Part shown: piece after piece, positions 16,173 through 24,569 of the stretch
Numbering within the stretch: the first letter of the stretch is position 1
Layout: each line of letters begins with the position of its first letter
From: Murimonas intestini
GTDB lineage: Bacteria; Bacillota; Clostridia; Lachnospirales; Lachnospiraceae
Assembly (NCBI RefSeq): GCF_024622195.1
Contig: NZ_JANKBI010000001.1
Span: forward strand, 434,001-498,000
Length of the DNA: 64,000 nt
Direction of reading: 5' to 3'
Notes under the pieces: generated by a model
Databases searched by the model: none
What the model was told of the DNA's origin: nothing
Seen by the model: only the letters and a program-made list of their open reading frames with translations
Made by a program: the position numbers and the translations under genes

Positions 16173-16775
16173 CTATGACTTTCTGCCAGGCTCCTCTGTT
16201 ATGATAGCGGCCTCCGCCTCACTGGCAGCTTTCTTTGCCTTCTTGACAAGGCTGTTGAGCATAAAGATATCAAAAAGACTGATCAGACCGTCAGCCAACA
16301 GCCCCGCCCCGAGCAGGATCATCATGACTTCTGCTGCTTCAAATGGGTTGATCACCAGTATGATGCCCACCCCTACCATGAGCAGCGATGCCACCAGGAT
16401 AAGATACCACTTCGTAAATCCCAGCTTCTTCATATCAAGACAGTTCTGGAACTTCACAACTGCCCCGAGAAGCATGATCACACCAACTACAAACGGCAGA
16501 ATAGATATAATGAACTCAGGCTTTACCAGCACAAAAATTCCAAACGCCAGCAGACAGATACCTGATACCATATCCATCTGAAGCATTGCCTGCATCTTAT
16601 CACGTGTAAAATAGATGATGATATGGACCAGCCCGAAAATAACGCTCATGACCCCCAGAACATAACAGAAAGTCTTCATAGATACATCCGGCCAGATAAG
16701 CAGCACAATACCAAATATAATATCTGTAACAGCCATAAGGCTGTAAGCGTTTTTAAACGCCTTCATATCTTTCAT
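16173..16775 (-). CDS. DUF308 / HdeD-like integral membrane protein
   Basis: A 200-residue membrane protein with about six hydrophobic helices in three similar pairs (SLMAVTDIIFGIVLLIW, YVLGVMSVIFGLVHIII, MVSGICLLAFGIFVLV and so on), each pair followed by a short WPDV- or KPEF-type turn. That internal repeat is the hallmark of the DUF308 family, whose E. coli member HdeD is linked to acid resistance. The ATG at 16775 is preferred because GGGAGG lies five bases upstream; a TTG seven codons earlier has no ribosome site. It follows rpoZ closely. A Lys/Ala/Glu-rich cytoplasmic tail ends the protein. Its role is unknown. Confidence 0.8.
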   Translation of the reverse strand: MKDMKAFKNAYSLMAVTDIIFGIVLLIWPDVSMKTFCYVLGVMSVIFGLVHIIIYFTRDKMQAMLQMDMVSGICLLAFGIFVLVKPEFIISILPFVVGVIMLLGAVVKFQNCLDMKKLGFTKWYLILVASLLMVGVGIILVINPFEAAEVMMILLGAGLLADGLISLFDIFMLNSLVKKAKKAASEAEAAIITEEPGRKS

Positions 16776-16810
16776 ATCCGCCTCCCTCTTTGGCAATCAC
16801 CCCAAACTCT

Positions 16811-17152
16811 TTATTCTTCTGTCTCTGTATCCTCTGAGCCGCCGTCTTCCTCCGCCAGCTGCATATTGTCGTTCATCCCCAGCATAGCCTCTGCCTGGGC
16901 GATCTCTTCCTTGTCAGCCATCTCATCCTCACCGAGGACTTTGATCTTACCCTTATTCAGCTCTTCCACTGCTACAGAAAGCGGTTTCTTCCCTGCCGCA
17001 TATACAAGCGGCTCCGCTCCCCCGATGATCTGCCTGGCCCTCTTAGCTGTAGCCATGACGATAGAATAGCGGCTGTTGACTACAGGTGTATCTCCCTGTT
17101 CAACCTCGCTGTTTACGATTTTCATTAAATCTGTGTAGGATGGATGTAACAT
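16811..17152 (-). CDS. rpoZ: DNA-directed RNA polymerase omega subunit
   Basis: A small subunit that helps assemble RNA polymerase. The conserved core is LHPSYTDLMKIVNSE, then SRYSIVMATAKRARQII and the VAVEELNKGKI helix. The C-terminal 35 residues are acidic and probably disordered. 113 residues is longer than the E. coli protein but normal for Lachnospiraceae. A GAGAGGAG ribosome site precedes the ATG. It is the third gene after remA and gmk, the standard Firmicute order. Confidence 0.93.
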   Translation of the reverse strand: MLHPSYTDLMKIVNSEVEQGDTPVVNSRYSIVMATAKRARQIIGGAEPLVYAAGKKPLSVAVEELNKGKIKVLGEDEMADKEEIAQAEAMLGMNDNMQLAEEDGGSEDTETEE

Positions 17153-17226
17153 ATTATTTCTCCTCTCGTTTGCTTTTCTATATTCATTTTACTTAATACC
17201 ATAACAGTGCACATACTTTTATGCGT

Positions 17227-17850
17227 CTATTCAAACGCTTTCAGTTCACGGCGCATCTGCCCGATGATCTCCTGATTGCGTTCCACGCTGCAGTGCTCAC
17301 TTTGTATAATTCCGTGAAGCTCCCTGATACATGTGTCCAGATCATCATTGATCACAAGATAATCATATTCCTCTATCCCTTCAGCCTCCTGGACAGCTCT
17401 TGCCAGCCGGGACGCTATCACATCCTCAGACTCGGTACCTCTCCCGGTCAGCCTCTCCCGCAGCAGCGCCGCGCTGGGAGGCATTACAAACAGCAGCAGG
17501 GTATCCGGGTAAGCCTTTTTTACTTTAAGCGCACCCTGGATCTCAATCTCCAGTATCACATCTTTCCCTTCATCCAGCTTCTTCTGCACATATTCCTTGG
17601 GAGTTCCGTAGTAATTATCCACGTACTTTGCATATTCTATAAAAGAATCCTCCTCTATCATGTTCTCGAATTCTTCCACAGTTTTAAAAAAATACGCCTT
17701 TCCGTCTTCCTCCCCTGCCCGTGGCTTTCTTGTGGTAGCTGAGACAGATAATGCATAATTGTCATATCTCTCCAGAAGCCCTTTCACAAGAGTCCCCTTG
17801 CCGGCGCCGGAAAATCCGGAAAGCACCATCAGGATTCCTTTCCTACTCAT
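17227..17850 (-). CDS. gmk: Guanylate kinase
   Basis: Phosphorylates GMP to GDP. 207 residues with the P-loop GFSGAGKGTL at about residues 12-21, the GMP-binding stretch SATTRKPRAGEEDGKAYFF, and the lid region RLTGRGTESEDVI. The ATG at 17850 was chosen because GAGGAG precedes it; the open frame continues upstream for 17 codons inside remA without a start signal. It overlaps the remA stop by eight bases, so translation is coupled. Confidence 0.95.
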   Translation of the reverse strand: MSRKGILMVLSGFSGAGKGTLVKGLLERYDNYALSVSATTRKPRAGEEDGKAYFFKTVEEFENMIEEDSFIEYAKYVDNYYGTPKEYVQKKLDEGKDVILEIEIQGALKVKKAYPDTLLLFVMPPSAALLRERLTGRGTESEDVIASRLARAVQEAEGIEEYDYLVINDDLDTCIRELHGIIQSEHCSVERNQEIIGQMRRELKAFE

Positions 17851-18127
17851 CGCTATCTCCTCTCTCTGCCTCTGCCCTGCCGTCCAGATCCAGCACGGCA
17901 AAGCGCTTTGTTATCGTATCAGGCTGCAGCGCCGATAACACTATATGGTCTTCCTCGGTGATTATAACAGCCTTTGTCCTCCGCCCCTGTGTGGCATCAA
18001 TTATGCTGCCTGCCTCTTTTGCTCTCTGCACCAGACGCTTTATGGGCGCGGCATCCGGACTGACCACGGCAACTACCTTGTCAGAATTAACCACATTTCC
18101 AAAACCTATGTTTATCAATCTAGCCAT
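17843..18127 (-). CDS. remA: Extracellular matrix regulatory protein RemA (DUF370)
   Basis: 94 residues. The conserved start (ARLINIGFGNVVNSDKVVAVVSPDAAP) and the segment DATQGRRTKAVIITEEDHIVLSA identify the DUF370 family. In Bacillus subtilis RemA is a ring-forming DNA-binding protein that activates biofilm matrix and osmoprotection operons; in Clostridia the targets are not known. It lies between yicC and gmk as in most Firmicutes. Confidence 0.93.
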   Translation of the reverse strand: MARLINIGFGNVVNSDKVVAVVSPDAAPIKRLVQRAKEAGSIIDATQGRRTKAVIITEEDHIVLSALQPDTITKRFAVLDLDGRAEAERGDSDE

Positions 18128-18136
18128 TGTCTTATC

Positions 18137-19021
18137 CTATTCTATGTTCTGTATCTGCTCACGCACTTTTTCAATCTCTGTCTTGAGATTTATGGCGATA
18201 TTAGATGTCGTAAGGTCATTTGCCTTGGATAAAATGGTGTTCGCTTCTCTGTTCATCTCCTGGGCAATAAAATCCAGTTTCCTGCCCACTGCCCCTCCCT
18301 CATTCAGCGAGGCGGCCATAGAATCAATATGGCTCTTAAGACGCACAGTCTCTTCATCAGTACATATCTTATCCGCATAGAGAATGACTTCTGAAGCCAG
18401 CCTGTTCTCATCTATCTGTGAATCCTGCAGCAGCTCCCCAACTTTTTCGTGAAGAGATGCCCGGTAATCCTCCATGATCTGCGGATAGCGTTCTTCCACT
18501 GCTTCCACATCGCTTCTCATCCCTGCGAGCTTCTGCAGAAGGTCAGCTTTGAGCACTTCGCCCTCACGCTCTCTGGAACTGGTAAACTGGACACAGGCCT
18601 GGATGAGGGCTCCCTTTAAAACTCCCCATATCTCTTCTTCATCAGCAGTCTCTTCTTCCATAGTAAATACTTCCGGACATCTTCCCAGGGCAGATACCCT
18701 GATATCATTTTCAAGGCCAAAGGTTTCCGACATCTGCTTAAAATACTTCAGATACTGCCCTGCCACTGCCTCATTATACTTCAGTGACACATTGGACTGG
18801 GTATAGTCTTCATACGTTATAAAGACATCCACCTTTCCCCTCTGGATATATTCCTTTAAAAGAGTGCGGATGCTTGCCTCAAAAAACCCGAGCTTCTTAG
18901 GCATACGGATATTCACATCAAAATACCTGTGATTGACCGCCTTCATCTCAACTGTAAACTTTCGCTCATTTTGGATGATTTCACCTCTTCCAAAACCTGT
19001 CATACTTTTTATCATATTCAT
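18137..19021 (-). CDS. yicC: YicC/YloC family endoribonuclease
   Basis: 294 residues (292 if the ATG at 19015 is used, which gives the family's usual start MIKSMTGFGRG). The N-terminal domain with VNHRYFDVNIRMPK and the C-terminal DUF1732 domain (ETVRLKSHIDSM, GRKLDFIAQEMNREANTILSK) are complete. Characterised members cleave RNA and, in E. coli, promote decay of a small RNA. It heads the yicC-remA-gmk-rpoZ operon from a strong promoter and is divergent from rqcH. Confidence 0.92.
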   Translation of the reverse strand: MNMIKSMTGFGRGEIIQNERKFTVEMKAVNHRYFDVNIRMPKKLGFFEASIRTLLKEYIQRGKVDVFITYEDYTQSNVSLKYNEAVAGQYLKYFKQMSETFGLENDIRVSALGRCPEVFTMEEETADEEEIWGVLKGALIQACVQFTSSREREGEVLKADLLQKLAGMRSDVEAVEERYPQIMEDYRASLHEKVGELLQDSQIDENRLASEVILYADKICTDEETVRLKSHIDSMAASLNEGGAVGRKLDFIAQEMNREANTILSKANDLTTSNIAINLKTEIEKVREQIQNIE

Positions 19022-19073
19022 TCGCCCATTTCAATTCGTTTTGTGACAGGCCACAAGCTGCCACATTAAAAAT

Positions 19074-19102
19074 ATTATAAAACAAAGGCACTTCACCGTC
19101 AA
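19074..19102 (-). promoter_or_regulatory. SigA promoter of the yicC-remA-gmk-rpoZ operon
   Basis: -35 TTGACG (19102-19097), 17-base spacer, -10 TATAAT (19079-19074), about 53 bases before the start codon. Confidence 0.8.
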
Positions 19103-19106
19103 CACA

Positions 19107-19151
19107 TTTTTGTTATAGTTCAGCCGGCTACCGTCTTAACTATAACAAAAA
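19107..19151. repeat. 14-bp perfect inverted repeat between yicC and rqcH
   Basis: TTTTTGTTATAGTT (19107-19120) and its exact complement (19138-19151) flank 17 bases that contain the small palindrome AGCCGGCT. It lies just upstream of the yicC -35 box and upstream of rqcH. It does not look like a terminator because both genes point away from it. Confidence 0.7.
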
Positions 19152-19189
19152 AGAGCTGGAAACACTGCGCATAATCTGATATACTTTTC

Positions 19190-19216
19190 TGTAACTGTCA
19201 ATACTTCACAGTTACA
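19190..19216 (+). repeat. 9-bp inverted repeat in the rqcH leader
   Basis: TGTAACTGT and its complement ACAGTTACA, 9 bases apart, just downstream of a TATACT (19180-19185) that may be the rqcH -10 box. It could fold as a leader hairpin or act as an operator. It ends 14 bases before the ribosome site. Confidence 0.5.
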
Positions 19217-19239
19217 TGTAAACGCAAAGGAGAATTGAA

Positions 19240-20979
19240 ATGGCTTTAGACGGAATCGTAATCGCCAATGTGGTCCGCGACCTGAACAGTACCATTCTGG
19301 GCGGTAAAATAAATAAAATAGCACAGCCGGAAAATGATGAGCTGCTCATCACAGTAAAAAACCAGAAGACCCAATACCGCCTTCTGATCTCTGCAGGCGC
19401 CAGCCTGCCGCTCATCTACCTGACAGAATCCAACAAACCAAGTCCGATCACCGCCCCTAATTTCTGTATGCTGCTGCGCAAGCACATCGGAAGCGGCAGA
19501 TTCACAAGGATATGGCAGCCGGGTCTGGAGAGGATCATTAATTTTGAGATTGAACACTTAAATGAACTGGGCGACCTGTGCACCAAGACCCTGGTGGTTG
19601 AGATCATGGGCAAGCACAGCAATATTATTTTCTGCGGAGATGAAGGAAAAATCATAGACAGCATCAAGCATGTCCCGGCTCAGATGAGTTCTGTCCGTGA
19701 AGTACTTCCCGGACGGGATTATTTCATACCGGAGACACAGCACAAGTTAAATCCGCTTGAGGCCGGGGAAGCTGCATTTGCGGATGCTGTCTTCACAAAA
19801 CCCATGCCGCTGGGAAAGGCACTGCATACTTCTCTCACCGGCATCAGCCCCCTGATAGCAGAGGAAGTCTGCCACAGGGCCTCCCTGGAATCTTCACAGA
19901 GCGCAAATACCTTTACTGAGCTGGAAAGGATACATCTCTACGGCATTTTTACACATCTCATGGATGATGTGAGGGAGGGAAACTTCACTCCCAATATCGT
20001 ATTTAACGGAAAAGAGCCTGTGGACTTTTCTTCTGTGACACTTACCCAGTACAGCGATATGTCTGTCCGGGGCTGCCTTTCCGTCTCCGAGGTACTGGAG
20101 AATTATTATGCTGTGAAGAACACGATCACCCGCATACGCCAGAAATCTTCTGACCTTCGCAGGATCGTGCAGACTGCGCTTGAAAGAAACCGCAAAAAAT
20201 ACGACCTTCAGCTCAGGCAGATGAAGGATACTGAGAAGAAAGATAAGTATAAAGTTTACGGAGAACTCATCAACACATATGGATATGGCCTGGAACCAGG
20301 CGCAAAGAAGCTTGAGGCCCTGAATTATTATACAAATGAAATGGTCACTATACCTTTAGACCCCACACTTACGCCTCAGGAAAACGCCCAGAAGAATTTT
20401 GATAAATATAATAAGCTGAAGCGTACCTGCGAGGCACTGACTGATCTTATAAAAGAGACAAAGTCTGAGATCGACCACCTGGAATCTATCAGCACAGCGC
20501 TTGATATCGCCCTGTCTGAGGACGACCTGGTCCAGGTCAAGGAAGAACTGACTGAATACGGATATATCAAACGCCGTTTTGCGGGGAATAAAAAGCCCAA
20601 GATCACATCAAAGCCTTTTCATTATATATCAAGTGACGGCTACCACATTTATGTGGGTAAAAATAATTATCAAAATGAAGAGCTTACCTTTAAATTCGCC
20701 ACAGGCAATGACTGGTGGTTCCATGCAAAAGGCGCCCCCGGTTCCCACGTGATCGTAAAGTCCAATAACGAGGAACTGCCGGACAAGACATTTGAGGAGG
20801 CAGCCAGGCTTGCCGCCTACTACTCAAAAAACCGCGGCTCTGACAAGGTCGAAGTAGATTATATAGAAAAGAAACATGTAAAAAAGACGAACGGGGGACC
20901 GCCCGGATTCGTCATCTACCATACAAACTATTCCATGGTAATTGATTCTGATATATCAGGGATCAAGACAGGGGATTGA
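19240..20979 (+). CDS. rqcH: Rqc2 homolog RqcH (NFACT family)
   Basis: A cytoplasmic ribosome quality-control factor that binds obstructed 50S subunits and recruits tRNA-Ala to add C-terminal alanine tails. The 579 residues show the NFACT-N domain (start MALDGIVIANVVRDLN, PSPITAPNFCMLLRKHIGSG), a central HhH and long coiled coil (about 280-430), and the NFACT-R/DUF814 domain (about 450-565: GNDWWFHAKGAPGSHVIVKS). Older annotations call it a fibronectin-binding protein. AAAGGAGAA precedes the ATG. The divergent pairing with yicC is conserved in clostridia. Confidence 0.95.
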   Translation: MALDGIVIANVVRDLNSTILGGKINKIAQPENDELLITVKNQKTQYRLLISAGASLPLIYLTESNKPSPITAPNFCMLLRKHIGSGRFTRIWQPGLERIINFEIEHLNELGDLCTKTLVVEIMGKHSNIIFCGDEGKIIDSIKHVPAQMSSVREVLPGRDYFIPETQHKLNPLEAGEAAFADAVFTKPMPLGKALHTSLTGISPLIAEEVCHRASLESSQSANTFTELERIHLYGIFTHLMDDVREGNFTPNIVFNGKEPVDFSSVTLTQYSDMSVRGCLSVSEVLENYYAVKNTITRIRQKSSDLRRIVQTALERNRKKYDLQLRQMKDTEKKDKYKVYGELINTYGYGLEPGAKKLEALNYYTNEMVTIPLDPTLTPQENAQKNFDKYNKLKRTCEALTDLIKETKSEIDHLESISTALDIALSEDDLVQVKEELTEYGYIKRRFAGNKKPKITSKPFHYISSDGYHIYVGKNNYQNEELTFKFATGNDWWFHAKGAPGSHVIVKSNNEELPDKTFEEAARLAAYYSKNRGSDKVEVDYIEKKHVKKTNGGPPGFVIYHTNYSMVIDSDISGIKTGD

Positions 20980-20989
20980 CCTGCCAGCC

Positions 20990-21715
20990 TCAGGATTGGG
21001 AGACCGGCTCCAGAAGGCATAAAAGCTCTTGAAGAGTGCTCACTTCTGCCCCGGTCTGTCCTGTACCGCTGTCTTTGCCCCACTCTCCGCGTCTTATCCT
21101 GATAAACCTGCAGCCCGCGCGCCGGGCTGTTTCTTTATCTTTGTCCTCATCACCCACAAAACATATTTCGGTTACTGGTACAGAAAAATATTCTGCTATG
21201 TCAAAAATCCCTATAGGATCTGGTTTTCGTCTTCCGCAGCTCTGTGATGACACATAAATATCTAAATACGGAAATATCTCCCATACGCTTTTTTTAAAAA
21301 ATTCATCAGGCATTGCCGTTGGAAGATCTGTCAGTGCTGCTGTCCTGTATCCCGCTTTTTTTAACTGAATGAGAGCCGGTACCGTATCCTGATATATTCT
21401 TCCTTTTAATTCGAGTCCGCTGTAAAACAGTTTTGCACATCTGCCAGCATCCAGCCTGCAGTCCCAGGTCTCAGTACAACGTTGAAAGATAAACTCCGGG
21501 GTAAGCTCTTCTTCTCGGTAATTGATCCTGGGATTGTAACTCTTAAGAATATCGGCAGCGGCATTTATCTGGCTTTCCCCTGCCGGCCTCCCCATAACCT
21601 CATTCACGTATTTGAATCCCTGTACATAATAATCCGTCCAGCAGGAAGGCATACCCTCAAATTCCATGAGGGTGCCTCCCAGATCAAAAATCACAATGTT
21701 TGTTTTTTGTTTCAT
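20990..21715 (-). CDS. HAD-superfamily hydrolase (phosphatase-like)
   Basis: A cytoplasmic HAD phosphatase of 241 residues. Motif I is IFDLGGTL (the second acidic residue is replaced by Gly, as in a minority of HAD hydrolases, so activity is uncertain). Motif II Thr is in ALTDLP, motif III Lys in RRKPDP, and motif IV is FVGDEDKD. A helical C1 cap lies between motifs I and II. The ATG at 21715 overlaps the stop of the upstream fusion gene (ATGA), so the two are translationally coupled and probably act together. The natural substrate is unknown; a glycerol-phosphate-type ester is a reasonable guess from the neighbour. Confidence 0.85.
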   Translation of the reverse strand: MKQKTNIVIFDLGGTLMEFEGMPSCWTDYYVQGFKYVNEVMGRPAGESQINAAADILKSYNPRINYREEELTPEFIFQRCTETWDCRLDAGRCAKLFYSGLELKGRIYQDTVPALIQLKKAGYRTAALTDLPTAMPDEFFKKSVWEIFPYLDIYVSSQSCGRRKPDPIGIFDIAEYFSVPVTEICFVGDEDKDKETARRAGCRFIRIRRGEWGKDSGTGQTGAEVSTLQELLCLLEPVSQS

Positions 21716-23559
21716 ATAACATTTACCTGGCACATCTTCATCGCCTCAAGTGCATTTCTGTGGCTGGCAGGCGTTACCCCCGCACAGCAGCTGCCATCTA
21801 CCGTCACAAGCGTTTCCGGCATAAAAGTCTTAACAAGCATAGCGTTTGAGATCACGCAGATATCTGTACAAAGTCCGCAGAGTTCCACCTCCGCCGCTTC
21901 CCTGTAGATTCCCTGCTCCAGATCCCTTCCGAATCCGTCTGAACCGAAGGTCACTTTTTCATAGATCCTGTCATTGGCGGCGTCTGCAGACTCTTTGATT
22001 TTGCCGCACAGCTCCCACCCGGCAGTTCCTTTTATGCAATGAGGCACCGGCAGTTTCTCACCCTCCTGGGTCCTCAGATAAAGATCCGTGTGCGTATCCA
22101 TTGTAAAGACGACCTCACAGTTAAATTTTCTGTACTCTTCTATCTTCTTCACCACATTGTCCACGATCTGTACAGCTTCCCCTGTCCCTAAAGCTCCGTC
22201 CACAAAGTCATTCTGCATATCCACTACTACGAGAATCTTTTTCTGGGCTGTCTTTGCCGCATATTCCAGCTTTCCTGTATCAAACAAAAGCTGCAGGAGC
22301 CCATAGCGGTTGCGGAGCTCTTTTGCATAAAGGATACTGTTCTCTACCATCTTCGGGGGTACGCCTATCTCCTTGGGGAGTGAGGGTGCGCCCATCTCTT
22401 CCAGCAGTGTTTTTATCTCTCCGGCATCAGGAAGACCTGCTGCCATCTTTAATATTTCTTCTCTGTGCTCTGCAATTATCTTCCTTCTGGCATTCACACC
22501 GCTGTCTGCATTTTTATGTACCTTCTCCTCTAATGCAATGACACCACAAGCAGCCACCCCATATGCAGCTTCTATATTTTTCTTCCATTTTTCTTCGTCA
22601 AAACAGGAAGCCTTGGCTGTATCTATATCTGCCAGAAACTCCTCCAGTCTGTGGTATAGCCCGAGAGCTATGACTGTGCCCACAGCCACTTTTGTACCAT
22701 GCCATGCACATGGCCTGTCTGCCTGCAGAAACATCATCTCCCAATAGTGGGACAGATGGTGCTCGCTGCCGGAAGCCGGCCTTGAATTTCCTATGTAACT
22801 CATTCCGATCCCTGAAAGAATCAGAGCTTCCATCACAGCGCCAACAGACTCCTCATCCCTGCTCTTAATCTTCTCAGACGCATTTACCACTGTTTCAATA
22901 GATGTCCTGATAAGATTCTCCACATAACTGCAGTGATACTCTCCATTTATGATCTGGGACAATTTCCAGTCCGCCAGGCAGACATATTTTCCCAGAATAT
23001 CGCCTACACCAGCAGTAATCATGGACATTGGGGCCTTTGACAGGATCTCCAGTTCACCGATTATGGCCTTGGGCATCCCGACTTCATATGTAGTTTTTAC
23101 ATTATTTATGATCAGCGGGGCCACATTCGATGCATATCCGTCCATAGAAGGTGCAGTGGCAATGATGAAGTAATCCATATGCCTCTGAAAACTGAAGTAT
23201 TTGCAGAGGTCATTGATCGTGCCTGAACCCACTGCCAGGATCAGATCACATTCCGGATCCACCTGAGCCTCCAGCAGTTCAAGAGCTGTCTCATCAGGCA
23301 CAAGGGCATCTGTCTCAAACACGATTTTATAATAATGGATATTATGCTGCTTTAAAGTTTCTTCTACCTTATCTCCTGCTGCAGCCTGTGTCTTTATATC
23401 AGATACAATACAAATCTTCCTGTATCCTCCTGCGATCACCAGTTCCGGCAGTCTTTTGATCGCATTTTTCTCTACCAGTATATCCGAGATCTGGCAGTTA
23501 TGGATATGACCGCATTCACAATTAATGTCCTTCTTTAAATATTCATCCCAGTTTCTCAT
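21712..23559 (-). CDS. Fusion: sn-glycerol-1-phosphate dehydrogenase (AraM-like) + nicotinamidase-like cysteine hydrolase
   Basis: One uninterrupted frame of 615 residues. Residues 1 to about 425 form an iron/zinc-dependent dehydrogenase of the glycerol-1-phosphate (AraM/EgsA) type: nucleotide site AVGSGTINDL, substrate loop APSMDGYAS, and likely metal His residues in GSEHHLSHYWEM and CAWHGTKVAVG. Residues about 438-615 form a cysteine hydrolase with Asp447 (VVVDMQNDF), metal-binding DTHTDLYL and PVPHCIKGTAGW, Lys535 (YEKVTFGSDGF) and Cys568 (GLCTDICVISNA); the metal site favours nicotinamidase over isochorismatase. The ATG at 23559 has AGGAGA upstream; the frame stays open further up, but without start signals. 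The two activities would link DHAP/NAD(P)H chemistry and NAD salvage in one protein, an unusual combination. Confidence 0.85.
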   Translation of the reverse strand: MRNWDEYLKKDINCECGHIHNCQISDILVEKNAIKRLPELVIAGGYRKICIVSDIKTQAAAGDKVEETLKQHNIHYYKIVFETDALVPDETALELLEAQVDPECDLILAVGSGTINDLCKYFSFQRHMDYFIIATAPSMDGYASNVAPLIINNVKTTYEVGMPKAIIGELEILSKAPMSMITAGVGDILGKYVCLADWKLSQIINGEYHCSYVENLIRTSIETVVNASEKIKSRDEESVGAVMEALILSGIGMSYIGNSRPASGSEHHLSHYWEMMFLQADRPCAWHGTKVAVGTVIALGLYHRLEEFLADIDTAKASCFDEEKWKKNIEAAYGVAACGVIALEEKVHKNADSGVNARRKIIAEHREEILKMAAGLPDAGEIKTLLEEMGAPSLPKEIGVPPKMVENSILYAKELRNRYGLLQLLFDTGKLEYAAKTAQKKILVVVDMQNDFVDGALGTGEAVQIVDNVVKKIEEYRKFNCEVVFTMDTHTDLYLRTQEGEKLPVPHCIKGTAGWELCGKIKESADAANDRIYEKVTFGSDGFGRDLEQGIYREAAEVELCGLCTDICVISNAMLVKTFMPETLVTVDGSCCAGVTPASHRNALEAMKMCQVNVI

Positions 23560-23635
23560 GTCTCTCCTCATTTCTTTCAGGTCTGCCCACGCCTGGGCGG
23601 CTATGGGCAGGTTTTCATGTTTGGCCCCGCTGTGC

Positions 23636-24520
23636 TCAGACAGTGGGACATTTACCGCAGTCAGCGCAGAGTCGTCTCGCTGTAGGCGTAGCCGCATGGC
23701 CTCCAAGCGCTGTCTCCCTCAGCTCGAAGGGCAGGCTCCTTCCCACCTGATACATTGCGGACACCACTTCATCAAAGGGTATCAGGCTCCCAATCCCCGC
23801 AAGAGTGATATCTGCACACATGAGCGCATTTGCCGCCCCCATGGCATTTCTTTTCTGACACGGGACTTCTACAAGTCCCCCTACCGGGTCACAGACAAGC
23901 CCCATAACATTTGAAAGGGCCGTTCCTGCCGCATCCAGGCATTGCTGCGGACTACCGCCGCGCAGTTCCACAGCGGCGGATGCCGCCATAGCGCTGGCTG
24001 ATCCCACCTCTGCCTGACAGCCGCCTTCAGCTCCGGCCACCGTGGCATTCTGCATAAGAAGGTATCCCACTGCACTGGCATTAAATAACGCCTTCACCAT
24101 CTTTTCATCAGAATATCCTTCCTCCTCCTGCATCGCCAGCAGCACACCCGGTATCACGCCCGATGCTCCTGCCGTGGGCGCTGCCACTATAAGTCCCATG
24201 GACGCATTAACTTCCAGAACTCCAAGTGCGTACATCCCGGCTTTTGAAAGAAGGCTTCCGCAAAGAGGCCTGGCTTCTCTCAGATAGGCATCCATCTTTC
24301 TGGCTTCCCCGCCAATCAGACCTCCCATGCTTCTTCGTTCATGAATGACCGCCTCTCTGGCAGCATCCCTCATCACAGAAAACGAATGGAGCATCAGATC
24401 ATGCGCCTCCGAGGCTGCCATCCCCGACACGGCAGTCTCGCGTTCCTGCATGATCTCTGATATTGTTTTTTTATTCTCCTCACAGAGCTTTAACAGCTCC
24501 GCACCAGTCATAAAGTTCAT
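23636..24520 (-). CDS. sdaAA: L-serine dehydratase, iron-sulfur-dependent, alpha subunit
   Basis: Deaminates L-serine to pyruvate and ammonia together with the beta subunit. 294 residues carry the family core MGLIVAAPTAGASGVIPG, then GYLLMQNATVAGAEGGCQAEVG and GLVCDPVGGLVEVPCQKRN; the Cys residues in these blocks hold the [4Fe-4S] cluster. It follows sdaAB by 49 bases. It is typical of anaerobic Firmicutes, where the enzyme feeds serine into pyruvate metabolism. An amino acid permease gene lies downstream in coordinate order (25379-26695), on the same strand and upstream in transcription. Confidence 0.95.
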   Translation of the reverse strand: MNFMTGAELLKLCEENKKTISEIMQERETAVSGMAASEAHDLMLHSFSVMRDAAREAVIHERRSMGGLIGGEARKMDAYLREARPLCGSLLSKAGMYALGVLEVNASMGLIVAAPTAGASGVIPGVLLAMQEEEGYSDEKMVKALFNASAVGYLLMQNATVAGAEGGCQAEVGSASAMAASAAVELRGGSPQQCLDAAGTALSNVMGLVCDPVGGLVEVPCQKRNAMGAANALMCADITLAGIGSLIPFDEVVSAMYQVGRSLPFELRETALGGHAATPTARRLCADCGKCPTV

Positions 24521-24569
24521 TTATTCAGTACCTTTCACTTTTTTTGACGGCAGATCAAATACTATTGAT

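Noticed and set aside
19107..19151. Terminator in the yicC-rqcH gap
   Set aside because: Both genes point away from it and the stem is AT-rich without a GC core next to a T-tract.
23560..23706. Upstream extension of the dehydrogenase/nicotinamidase fusion into the sdaAA end
   Set aside because: It would overlap sdaAA and has no Shine-Dalgarno, whereas 23559 has AGGAGA at the right distance.
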